Part shown: piece after piece, positions 7,198 to 13,305 of the stretch
Layout: each line of letters begins with the position of its first letter
Numbering within the stretch: the stretch's first letter is position 1
Origin: Bacteroidota bacterium
GTDB taxonomy: Bacteria > Bacteroidota > Bacteroidia > Chitinophagales > Chitinophagaceae
Length of the DNA stretch: 13,925 nt
Assembly (NCBI GenBank): GCA_021780705.1
Contig: JAJXYG010000028.1
Coordinates: 1 to 13,925, forward strand
Direction: 5' to 3'
Notes under the pieces: model-generated
The model's input: the letters and a program-made list of their open reading frames with translations, nothing else
What the model was told of the DNA's origin: nothing
The model's database searches: none
Position numbers and translations under genes: made by a program

Positions 7198-7545
7198 ATG
7201 GCTATTAAAATTACCGATGAATGTATCAACTGCGGTGCTTGTGAGCCCGAATGTCCTAACAATGCAATTTACGAAGGCGGAGTGGAATGGGCCCTGGCGG
7301 ACGGAACCACAGTGAAAGGAATGGTGACTCTTCTGGATGGTTCTCAATTGGATGCGGATCAGCGGAATCCACCTGTGGCAAACGATATTTATTACATTGT
7401 ACCCAATAAATGCACGGAATGCCAGGGATTCCACGAAGAACCCCAATGCGCAGCGGTTTGTCCGGTGGATTGTTGTGTGCCTGATGAAATGTACCAGGAG
7501 ACCGTGGAGCAGTTACTTGCCAAGAAAGAAAAGCTTCATATTTAA
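7198..7545 (+). CDS. 2[4Fe-4S] ferredoxin, long-loop (Alvin-like) type
   Basis: A small cytoplasmic electron carrier of 115 residues. Cluster I ligands are C9, C12, C15 with C19 followed by Pro (CxxCxxCxxxCP). The second set is C72, C75, C84 and C88 followed by Pro; the eight-residue insertion between its second and third cysteines is typical of Allochromatium-type ferredoxins with low, widely split potentials. About 45 residues separate the two motifs, longer than in clostridial ferredoxins, and include a [10 protein letters not shown] segment. Two more cysteines (C92, C93) follow the second motif. The ATG at 7198 follows an A-rich stretch without a Shine-Dalgarno sequence. It diverges from the acyl-CoA reductase and has its own terminator. 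Its partner is unknown; the reductase next door and IspH are candidates. Confidence 0.93.
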   Translation: MAIKITDECINCGACEPECPNNAIYEGGVEWALADGTTVKGMVTLLDGSQLDADQRNPPVANDIYYIVPNKCTECQGFHEEPQCAAVCPVDCCVPDEMYQETVEQLLAKKEKLHI

Positions 7546-7554
7546 GATATTTTT

Positions 7555-7572
7555 AAGGCCGTCACTGGCCTT
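7555..7572 (+). terminator. Weak hairpin just after the ferredoxin gene
   Basis: AAGGCC (7555-7560) pairs with GGCCTT (7567-7572) around GTCACT. There is no U run behind it. It lies ahead of the much stronger terminator at 7599-7635 and may only stabilise the transcript end. Confidence 0.35.
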
Positions 7573-7595
7573 CTTGGACAGGTGATATGTCCTGT

Positions 7596-7624
7596 TTTGG
7601 CGAGGGTATTGAAAAATACTTTCG
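7596..7624 (+). promoter_or_regulatory. Promoter-like element overlapping the ferredoxin terminator
   Basis: TTTG (7596-7599) and TACTTTCG (7617-7624, one mismatch to TAnnTTTG) are 17 bases apart. The -7 box is the 3' arm of the terminator hairpin. A transcript from here would start near 7630 and lead into the lipoprotein gene, whose start lies at 7653. There is no other room for a promoter between terminator and gene. Confidence 0.35.
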
Positions 7625-7635
7625 CCTCTTTTTTT
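7599..7635 (+). terminator. Strong intrinsic terminator of the ferredoxin gene
   Basis: GGCGAGGGTATT (7599-7610) and AATACTTTCGCC (7615-7626) form a continuous twelve-pair stem, including two G-U wobbles, capped by a GAAA tetraloop and followed by TC and seven T (7629-7635). This is the best-formed terminator in the window. Confidence 0.85.
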
Positions 7636-7652
7636 AACTAAAATCCGCTCTT

Positions 7653-8117
7653 TTGAATAGTGCCCTCCTATCTGGAATAGTCCTCGTTATGGCCCTGGCC
7701 TTTATGACCTCCTGCCATTCCGGTAGTGAATTTGCAGAACCTGAAGCAGATTCCACCCTGATCCATACCGATCAGGCCTTCTCCCAAATGAGCGAATCCC
7801 GTGGCATGAAGCAGGCCTTCCTGAATTTTATGGACAGTGGCGGAATTCTGTTACGGCCAGGCCACCTGCCCATTATAGGAGATGCGGCGAGAAAATACCT
7901 ACAAAATGCAGTGGACTCTACCTACAGGCTCACCTGGGAAGTCTCCGGTGCCAGGATGGCCCTGGCAGGGGATTTGGGCTACACCTATGGCCTCTATAGC
8001 CTGAAATTAAAGGACACCACCTTACGGGGCACCTATGTCAGCATTTGGAAAAGGCAAACCGATGGAAAATGGAAGTTTGTCCTGGATAGCGGGAACGAAG
8101 GAACGGGTCAACCCTAG
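7653..8117 (+). CDS. Small lipoprotein with a SnoaL/DUF4440-like domain
   Basis: The 154-residue product has a hydrophobic signal segment ending in the lipobox-like FMTSC, placing the lipidated cysteine at C21, so it should be anchored in a membrane facing the periplasm or the surface. The rest (about residues 35-150) resembles the NTF2-like DUF4440/SnoaL fold: an alpha-helical start with HTDQAFSQMSESRGMKQAF, then beta strands ending in GTYVSIWKRQTDGKWKFVLD, the usual family ending. Members have varied or unknown roles and no catalytic residue can be assigned. The only permitted start after the in-frame TAA at 7635-7637 is TTG at 7653; the resulting N terminus (MNSALLSG) has no basic residue, which is unusual for a signal peptide. 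The start is therefore uncertain. No convincing terminator follows in 8118-8311. Confidence 0.75.
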   Translation: MNSALLSGIVLVMALAFMTSCHSGSEFAEPEADSTLIHTDQAFSQMSESRGMKQAFLNFMDSGGILLRPGHLPIIGDAARKYLQNAVDSTYRLTWEVSGARMALAGDLGYTYGLYSLKLKDTTLRGTYVSIWKRQTDGKWKFVLDSGNEGTGQP

Positions 8118-8311
8118 GCACGGGGAGCGGGTGGTTGCAGCGTGAAGCCCGTCTTTGCCAAACCTTTCTTAAATTGGGAAGATGGTAATGGATGGGTTAT
8201 GATTTTCCCGCCTTCTTGAGTATTTTGTTTTCAAATCGGGAAACCGGGAACCCATCTCAATCCGGGTATTTCAATTAAAAAATAAATCTAGTCTATTACT
8301 TTGCAATTATT

Positions 8312-9298
8312 ATGAAACCCAAAATCGCCCTAGTCACCGGGGGGCTCTCCGGCGAAGCCAAAATATCCTATCAGTCAGCACTTACTTTCGAGGCCCATGT
8401 GGATCGGGACAAATTTGAACTTTACCGGATTGACATCACCGCGGAAGGATGGCTTCATATGACACCAGACGGAACCCGGGTTTCTATCAACAAGAATGAC
8501 TTTTCCATCCCGCTTGCAGACCAACCCATCCGATTCGATGCAATCCTGATCGGGATTCATGGTACGCCTGGTGAAGACGGAAAACTGCAGGGGTATTTTG
8601 ATATGCTGAATCTTCCCTATACGTCTTGTGACTGTGCAACCTCTGCCGTCACCTTCAACAAGCGGTATACCACCGCTATTGCTGGTGCCAGCGGTATTAA
8701 AGTGGCCAGGTCCGTATTGTTGCATAAAGGCCAACCGGGACCAGCCGAATCGCAAATAAAGGACCTGAATTTTCCGGTATTTGTCAAGCCCAATAACGGC
8801 GGGTCCAGTATAGGCATGTCCAAGGTGAAAGCTGCTTCCGAAGAGTTGGGCATTGCCCTTGACAAGGCATTTAAGGAGGACAACCAGGTACTCGTGGAGG
8901 AATTCATTGAAGGTCGAGAATTTACCATCGGGGTCTTTAAATCCAAGGGCAGGGTCACCGCACTTCCCATTACCGAAATCATCAGCCGTAATGAATTCTT
9001 TGATTATGAGGCCAAATACCATGGGGCCAGCACCGAGGTAACCCCAGCTGAAATCGATGAGGCAATGGCCGACCTGATTCGTACGGAAGCTATAAAAATT
9101 TATGAAGTTTTTAATTGTAATGGGGTGGTCAGGATTGATTTCATATACCACAAGAGGGAGCAGCGCCCCTATTTGCTAGAAATCAATACCATTCCGGGGC
9201 AAAGCGAAGCCAGTATCATCCCGCAGCAGGTAAGCAAAATGGGCTGGACCCTCCGGGAGTTTTACACAGCCTTGCTGGAAGATTGCCTGCGAAAGTAA
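8312..9298 (+). CDS. ddl: D-alanine--D-alanine ligase
   Basis: An ATP-grasp enzyme that joins two D-alanines for the peptidoglycan stem pentapeptide, in the cytoplasm. The 328-residue product has the N-terminal substrate loop (TGGLSGEAKISYQSA), the GIHGTPGEDGKLQGYFD motif, the flexible nucleotide-covering segment FVKPNNGGSSIGM, the ATP-grasp strand VLVEEFIEGREFTIGVF, RIDFIY, and the magnesium/phosphate motif LEINTIPG followed by S and P residues. In the first loop an alanine replaces the usual basic or aromatic residue after SGE, a minor divergence. The ATG at 8312 has no Shine-Dalgarno sequence; TTACTTTG (8296-8303) eight bases upstream looks like a -7 box and would give an almost leaderless transcript. 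The PASTA gene follows by 51 bases, probably cotranscribed. Confidence 0.95.
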   Translation: MKPKIALVTGGLSGEAKISYQSALTFEAHVDRDKFELYRIDITAEGWLHMTPDGTRVSINKNDFSIPLADQPIRFDAILIGIHGTPGEDGKLQGYFDMLNLPYTSCDCATSAVTFNKRYTTAIAGASGIKVARSVLLHKGQPGPAESQIKDLNFPVFVKPNNGGSSIGMSKVKAASEELGIALDKAFKEDNQVLVEEFIEGREFTIGVFKSKGRVTALPITEIISRNEFFDYEAKYHGASTEVTPAEIDEAMADLIRTEAIKIYEVFNCNGVVRIDFIYHKREQRPYLLEINTIPGQSEASIIPQQVSKMGWTLREFYTALLEDCLRK

Positions 9299-9349
9299 TT
9301 CTTCCTAAATTGCAGACACTTATTAATTCATAACCTAGAATATTCTACT

Positions 9350-10174
9350 TTGTTTCGTTTCATCACCAGGCAACCCTTCTGGGTGAATCTTCTGGCGGCA
9401 ATGGCCCTGGTCGCCTTATTGGTTTTTTTATTCCTGCAATCCCTTAGCTGGATCACCAATCACGGGAGTTATCTGAAAGTCCCATCGGTGGTAGGCCAAC
9501 CGGCGGATCAGGCCATAAAATCTCTGGAAGACAAAGGTTTCCAGGTGGTCATTACCGACTCTATTTATGACGAAACCCTTCCACTCAATACGGTTAAAAA
9601 GCAGGTGCCCGATTCCGGCGCCACGGTGAAAGTAAACAGAACCGTATTTCTCAATATAAATCCGGTGACCCTGCCCATGGTTTCGGTACCCAAACTGGAA
9701 GGACTGAGCCTGCGCTTTGCCATTGACCGACTTCAGAAAAATCACCTTCGGCTGGGAGACACCACCTCGCGCCCTGATTTCATGCAGGGAACCGTCCTTG
9801 AGCAGGATTACCAGGGTAGTAAAATAGCGCCCGGGGCCAAATTACAATGGGGATCGCCCGTCAACCTGGTTATCGGTGCGGGACTGTCCCAACAACAAAT
9901 ACCGGTGCCTGAGTTATATGGACTCACCCTGGCAGATGCCAAGGCTGTGCTAGCCGCAAAAGGCATCACCCTGGCAGCTGTATTGGCTTCAGGTCCCATT
10001 ACTGATACGCTTAAAGCCTTTGTATTTAAACAAAACCCCGATCTGGTAAACGACGAGGGCGCACCCAATTATATTCAGGGCGGCCAGACGATGGACCTCT
10101 GGATCACCGCCACCCAGCCCCCGGTAGACAGCACCCGGATTCTTATGCAATCGGATAGTTTAAAAATCAACTAA
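9350..10174 (+). CDS. Membrane-anchored protein with three PASTA domains
   Basis: The 274-residue product has a short cytoplasmic N terminus, one transmembrane helix (about 12-33) and an outside part of three PASTA domains (about 43-105, 108-177 and 183-254), each opening with a V-P-x-[VL]-x-G type motif (VPSVVGQ, VPKLEGL, VPELYGL). PASTA domains elsewhere bind uncrosslinked peptidoglycan and D-Ala-D-Ala stems. There is no kinase or transpeptidase domain, so this is not a PknB or PBP homologue but a stand-alone PASTA protein. The gene directly follows ddl, which fits a role in sensing or positioning cell-wall synthesis. The reading frame has no ATG before residue 18; TTG at 9350 gives the natural N terminus and overlaps the sequence TACTTTG (9346-9352). 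The rhodanese gene begins 12 bases after its stop. Confidence 0.85.
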   Translation: MFRFITRQPFWVNLLAAMALVALLVFLFLQSLSWITNHGSYLKVPSVVGQPADQAIKSLEDKGFQVVITDSIYDETLPLNTVKKQVPDSGATVKVNRTVFLNINPVTLPMVSVPKLEGLSLRFAIDRLQKNHLRLGDTTSRPDFMQGTVLEQDYQGSKIAPGAKLQWGSPVNLVIGAGLSQQQIPVPELYGLTLADAKAVLAAKGITLAAVLASGPITDTLKAFVFKQNPDLVNDEGAPNYIQGGQTMDLWITATQPPVDSTRILMQSDSLKIN

Positions 10175-10186
10175 CTTTTACCCACT

Positions 10187-10495
10187 ATGACCAACATCAC
10201 ACCTGAAGAAGTTAAGAAAAGAATGGATGCGGGAGAAACCCTTAACCTGGTAGATGTCAGGGAACCGGAAGAAAATGCCGCATTCAATATCGGAGGCATC
10301 CTCCTACCCCTGGGCAGGATCCAGAGAATGGAAACCAGGGAAATTGACCACCTTAGAGACCAGGAAGTCATCTGTTATTGCAGAAGCGGGGGAAGAAGCC
10401 GCAACGCTGCCTATATCCTGGAGCAAATGGGATACAAAAATGTACGCAACCTGGTAGGGGGAATGCTCGCCTGGCAGGACCGGATCTCAAAGTAA
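10187..10495 (+). CDS. Single-domain rhodanese-like sulfurtransferase
   Basis: A 102-residue cytoplasmic protein of the GlpE/PspE size class that carries sulfane sulfur as a cysteine persulfide. The N-terminal CH2A-like motif LVDVREPEE, the active loop CRSGGRS with C65 as the catalytic cysteine, and the C-terminal motif NLVGGMLAW are all present, so it should be active. The active loop has six residues after C65, typical of thiosulfate sulfurtransferases. There is no signal peptide. Its start lies 12 bases after the PASTA stop, so it is likely cotranscribed with ddl and the PASTA gene, although no functional tie is known. The 210 bases after it contain two weak hairpins (10556-10574 and 10577-10593) and no clear terminator or gene. 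Confidence 0.92.
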   Translation: MTNITPEEVKKRMDAGETLNLVDVREPEENAAFNIGGILLPLGRIQRMETREIDHLRDQEVICYCRSGGRSRNAAYILEQMGYKNVRNLVGGMLAWQDRISK

Positions 10496-10705
10496 GTAAT
10501 CCCCGAGGCTCCCCAACTTAGCCGATTTCATCCAGGAGAAGCATCTTAGAAAATCCAGCCAAATATCAGGGCTGTTTGCGATGTCTTTTCGCAGGGTTTT
10601 GCCATGATTCATGTAACGTGGAATCTCCGGGAAAATTAATCGCTGCAGAATGATTAGAAAGTGTAACTTTTATTTTCTTTTTCCGTAATATCAAAAAGAA
10701 TCAAG

Positions 10706-11419
10706 ATGAAATTGTGCACCACCCTCCTGGCTTTCCTATTCACCCTGCCTGCCCTCGCTCAGCAAACCATAATTAATGATCCCAATACCCAACAAAGAAA
10801 CGTGGGGTCATTTACCTCGATCAGGGCATCCGGCGGATTCGAAATCTTTTTAACCCAGGGAACTCAAAATGCCCTTGCGGTCAGTGGGGCAGACCATGAA
10901 ATCACCGATGCCATCCAGGCGGAGGTTCAGGGCGGGGTGCTCACCCTATCCATGAAGGGAAACTGGATGGCCAGAAGGCCATTTAACAAGACGCTTCGTG
11001 CCTATATCTCTGTAAACAAACTTGAACTCCTGGAAGCTAGCGGAGCCTGTGAATACAAGATTACAGGTCAAATCCATTCGGAAAATCTGCTGGTAAAACT
11101 CTCCGGCGCCAGCGAAATTCAAGGACCCTTGGAGGCAAACAATCTCAGCCTGGATTTAGGAGGGGCTTCGGTAGCCAAAATAAGCGGAACCGTCCAAAAC
11201 CTCAAAATTACGGCTCGCGGGGCCAGTGACATCAAAGACTATGATCTGCAGACCGATAATTGTATCGCGGACATTGGCGGAGCCTCGGACGTCAGGGTTA
11301 CCGTCCATAAATCCCTGGTTGCCCAGGCCCGCGGTGCAAGTACCCTGTTCTACCATGGCAACCCGGAAAGAACCGACATTTCTTCCAGCGGGGCAAGCAG
11401 CGTTTCTGCCAGAAACTGA
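10706..11419 (+). CDS. Exported GIN-domain (DUF2807) beta-helix protein
   Basis: A 237-residue protein with a typical signal peptide (MKLCTTLLAFLFTLPALAQ, cleavage after about residue 19). The mature part matches the putative auto-transporter adhesin head GIN domain common in Bacteroidota: an opening NVGSFTSIRASGGFEIFLTQ-like segment (about 32-51) followed by repeating beta strands. GA[SC] triplets recur at residues 113, 134, 153, 172, 192, 210 and 229, a spacing of 18-21 residues, as expected for rungs of a right-handed beta helix. No autotransporter barrel or type IX secretion tail is present, so it probably stays in the periplasm or is loosely exported. Function in this family is unknown. 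The ATG at 10706 is preceded by AAGAATCAAG, a poor ribosome site, and TAACTTTT (10664-10671) is a possible -7 box. Confidence 0.88.
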   Translation: MKLCTTLLAFLFTLPALAQQTIINDPNTQQRNVGSFTSIRASGGFEIFLTQGTQNALAVSGADHEITDAIQAEVQGGVLTLSMKGNWMARRPFNKTLRAYISVNKLELLEASGACEYKITGQIHSENLLVKLSGASEIQGPLEANNLSLDLGGASVAKISGTVQNLKITARGASDIKDYDLQTDNCIADIGGASDVRVTVHKSLVAQARGASTLFYHGNPERTDISSSGASSVSARN

Positions 11420-11483
11420 GCCATAACTTATGGGGTGTATCGCTTTTTTCATTCCTGTTTCCTGGAAATTTACATCCTGAAGG

Positions 11484-11523
11484 AAAAAAAAACTGCCATG
11501 CCGGAATCACCCGACATGACAGT
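11484..11523 (-). terminator. Intrinsic terminator of the PepSY-like lipoprotein gene
   Basis: On the minus strand 11523-11511 pairs with 11504-11492 over thirteen positions, two of them U-G wobbles, with a six-base loop, followed by a run of U (11492-11484). On the plus strand the two wobbles become C-A mismatches and there is no T run, so it acts only on the minus strand. It starts 23 bases after the gene's stop. Confidence 0.75.
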
Positions 11524-11546
11524 AATCATCATTCTATATATCTAAA

Positions 11547-12470
11547 TCAAAAAGCGACTGCTCGAATAAAATTCCCTGAGGCATCAAATAATACTCCGTA
11601 TTTGGTCCCATTGGCATCTATGCACACCACATAGGCCACTACGGCATTATTTTGAGATATGGAGAAAGCCTGTTCAAATACATAATTGGGGTAGGTGCTC
11701 GTCAGATAGGTCTGTACGGAAGCTGGCAGGGCATTTTGTGCCACCACTGCCCGGGTGCGTCCTTCCATATTTCCATTCAGCTGAATTCTTTTGACAAAAG
11801 TTCCGGTAGAATCAAACAGGGTGGCAAAAGACCCATTGTCGATACTCAGGATCACATAACTGCTGTCCAGGGTTCGGTAGGCCCGAACCAGGGTATCCTG
11901 CGGATAATTGGTCGCAAAGTAATTTGTGATGGATGCAGGGAGTCCCGTAATGGCTACCGTATCCCGGTTTCTCCCGTCACGGTTGGAAAAACATCCCCCC
12001 TCGTGATAGCCCGGTCCTTCTCCCAGATCCTGTCTGCCCCGTTGTTCCAGTACTTTGATAAAATTGCCACTTGCGTCAAATTTCAAGCCTACGGGAAGGT
12101 TATTAAAATTGATGATCACCACATATCCGGTGATATTTCCGCTGGAATCCACCTGGGTAAACGCCTTCATAAAACTGTACCCTGCATAGCTGGAATCCAG
12201 AAAGGTGGTGATGGCTGCAGGAAGGTTGGAAAACGCCATGGTATCCAAATGGTCCGTGCTGTCGCAAGCGCCAACCACATATATGGAATCATTCGTGGCA
12301 GAGCTGATTCCCACCGGTACAGTGGCATTGGCTGTTACCCCACTCACGGCAGGATTAGAGGAACCGGTAGTGGAATTGGTCGCTGAAATCTCCTTTTTAC
12401 AGGAGGAAAATAATCCTACGAGAGCGATGGAAAAAATAATAGCAAGGGTACGACCCAAATTAGTTTTCAT
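11547..12470 (-). CDS. Lipoprotein with three PepSY-like repeats
   Basis: The 307-residue product has a lipoprotein signal (basic N terminus, hydrophobic core, LFSSC lipobox, C24) followed by KKE and a low-complexity Ser/Thr linker (about 30-60). Three repeats of about 55-60 residues start at 82, 176 and 247. Each begins with LPA[AS][IV] and has a Tyr-rich helix, then strands ending in a LFD-S-G-F-[IV] type motif (KFDASGNFIKV, LFDSTGTFVKR, LFDASGNFIRA). This resembles the PepSY-like/DUF2874 fold of Bacteroidota, related in shape to beta-lactamase inhibitor protein. Its role is unknown. A Gly- and charge-rich spacer (about 142-170) separates repeats one and two. The start is the ATG at 12470 with no clear ribosome site. 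The gene diverges from the ECF sigma factor, so it may belong to that regulon. Confidence 0.8.
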   Translation of the reverse strand: MKTNLGRTLAIIFSIALVGLFSSCKKEISATNSTTGSSNPAVSGVTANATVPVGISSATNDSIYVVGACDSTDHLDTMAFSNLPAAITTFLDSSYAGYSFMKAFTQVDSSGNITGYVVIINFNNLPVGLKFDASGNFIKVLEQRGRQDLGEGPGYHEGGCFSNRDGRNRDTVAITGLPASITNYFATNYPQDTLVRAYRTLDSSYVILSIDNGSFATLFDSTGTFVKRIQLNGNMEGRTRAVVAQNALPASVQTYLTSTYPNYVFEQAFSISQNNAVVAYVVCIDANGTKYGVLFDASGNFIRAVAF

Positions 12471-12553
12471 AATAATTTAAAAATTTAGAGGATGAATGAA
12501 TTTAGATTCTGATTTTAAAAGGGTTGGGTTTTAGAATTGCTTCATAAGGGAGC

Positions 12554-12631
12554 ATTTGAGGTTAATTGTAGTGTGTTTTTCACCTCTATGATGCCCGGCC
12601 TTTGCTCCGGGTTGGCCTCAAAACCTCAAAT
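12554..12631. repeat. Nested inverted repeats with alternative pairings
   Basis: ATTTGAGGTT (12554-12563) is perfectly complementary to AACCTCAAAT (12622-12631). Inside lies CCCGG (12594-12598) with CCGGG (12607-12611). CCTCAAA occurs twice in a row (12616-12622 and 12624-12630), and ACCTC occurs again at 12582-12586, so the left arm has three possible partners. It sits between the divergent lipoprotein and sigma factor genes. Confidence 0.6.
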
Positions 12632-12640
12632 ATTTGTTAA

Positions 12641-12698
12641 TGGCTCCGAAACTATCCTGATTGTTATATTAATTTTGGCAAATATGGTTTCAGAGCCA
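12641..12698. repeat. Fifteen-base inverted repeat bracketing the sigma factor -7 box
   Basis: TGGCTCCGAAACTAT (12641-12655) pairs with ATGGTTTCAGAGCCA (12684-12698): thirteen Watson-Crick pairs, one G-T and one C-A mismatch. The 28-base spacer contains the -7-like TAATTTTG. It may be an operator, or an RNA hairpin if transcription begins further upstream. Confidence 0.65.
12670..12677 (+). promoter_or_regulatory. Candidate -7 box of the ECF sigma factor gene
   Basis: TAATTTTG matches the Bacteroidota -7 consensus TAnnTTTG exactly. No TTTG is found at the proper distance upstream (the nearest, 12633-12636, is 33 bases away), so the site may depend on an activator or on another sigma factor. 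Transcription would start near 12683, about 50 bases before the gene. Confidence 0.4.
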
Positions 12699-12735
12699 AC
12701 CTTTTGACTCCCTCTGTCATCAAAATCATAACGAA

Positions 12736-13305
12736 TTGGATTCTTTGGAAAATTTAAAAGTGCTAATCGAGGGCTGTATAAGTGGAAGACGCCAATCCCA
12801 AAACGAACTCTATCAACTGCTGGCTGGAAAAATGTTTGTCGTCTGCCAGCGGTATTCCAAGAGCAGGGAGGAGGCGGAAGACATTCTGCAGGAGGGATTT
12901 GTGAGGGTCTTCACCTATATACATCAATACAAATTCAATGGTTCATTTGAAGGATGGGTAAGGAGAATTATGGTGAATTGTGCCCTCCAGAGATACAGAA
13001 TCAAAAAAGACATGCACGCCGTGCTGGACATTGAAAAGGTAAGCATCGATAATTATGAAACGGAGAACATCCTTTCAAGAATTGGTGCGAAAGAACTGCT
13101 GGAAATGGTTCAGAAATTATCGCCCGCCTACCGTACCATATTCAACCTATACGTGTTTGAAGGAATGAAGCACAGGGAAATAGCCGAATTATTGGGGATT
13201 TCGGAGGGCACCTCCAAATCAAACCTTTCTGATGCCCGGGCGATCCTTAAAAAGGCCATTCATCACAGCATGCTATCTGAAAATAAAAATATTAACGAGG
13301 TATGA
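12736..13305 (+). CDS. ECF-type RNA polymerase sigma factor (sigma-70 family)
   Basis: A 189-residue group 4 sigma factor. Region 2 spans about residues 20-90, with the core-binding and -10-melting motif EEAEDILQEGFVRVF and the segment FEGWVRRIMVNCAL. A linker of about 40 residues follows, and region 4 lies about 118-175 with LSPAYRTIFNLYVFEGMKHR (split over the DNA-binding helix-turn-helix) and IAELLGISEGTSKSNLSDAR. It redirects RNA polymerase to a specific set of promoters, usually envelope or transport genes. The first possible start in the frame is TTG at 12736, giving MDSLENLKVLIEGCI, which fits the family N terminus. Its last bases overlap the next gene by ATGA (13302-13305), a sign of translational coupling to a likely anti-sigma factor. 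Its own upstream region is rich in inverted repeats. Confidence 0.93.
   Translation: MDSLENLKVLIEGCISGRRQSQNELYQLLAGKMFVVCQRYSKSREEAEDILQEGFVRVFTYIHQYKFNGSFEGWVRRIMVNCALQRYRIKKDMHAVLDIEKVSIDNYETENILSRIGAKELLEMVQKLSPAYRTIFNLYVFEGMKHREIAELLGISEGTSKSNLSDARAILKKAIHHSMLSENKNINEV

Noticed and set aside
8375..9151. 258-residue minus-strand open frame inside ddl
   Set aside because: It is antisense to an intact D-Ala-D-Ala ligase with all its motifs; the translated sequence has no domain character.
10556..10593. Two small tandem hairpins (CAGCC/GGCTG and TGCGA/TCGCA) after the rhodanese gene
   Set aside because: Five-pair stems with no U run are common by chance; no terminator or RNA gene can be supported.
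11402..11449. Possible plus-strand terminator after the GIN-domain gene (GTTTCT/AGAAAC, then CCATA/TATGG, then six T at 11444-11449)
   Set aside because: The first hairpin is inside the coding end, the second has only five pairs, and the T run begins about ten bases after the stem; too weak to call.
11652..12386. 244-residue plus-strand open frame opposite the PepSY-like lipoprotein
   Set aside because: The minus-strand product has a lipobox and three clear repeats, while the plus-strand frame shows no domain; it is a shadow of the repeat-rich gene.
11547..12470. Tandem duplication as a recent mobile or recombination event in the repeat lipoprotein
   Set aside because: The three repeats share only protein-level motifs and differ in length and codons, so they are ancient domain repeats, not recent DNA duplications.
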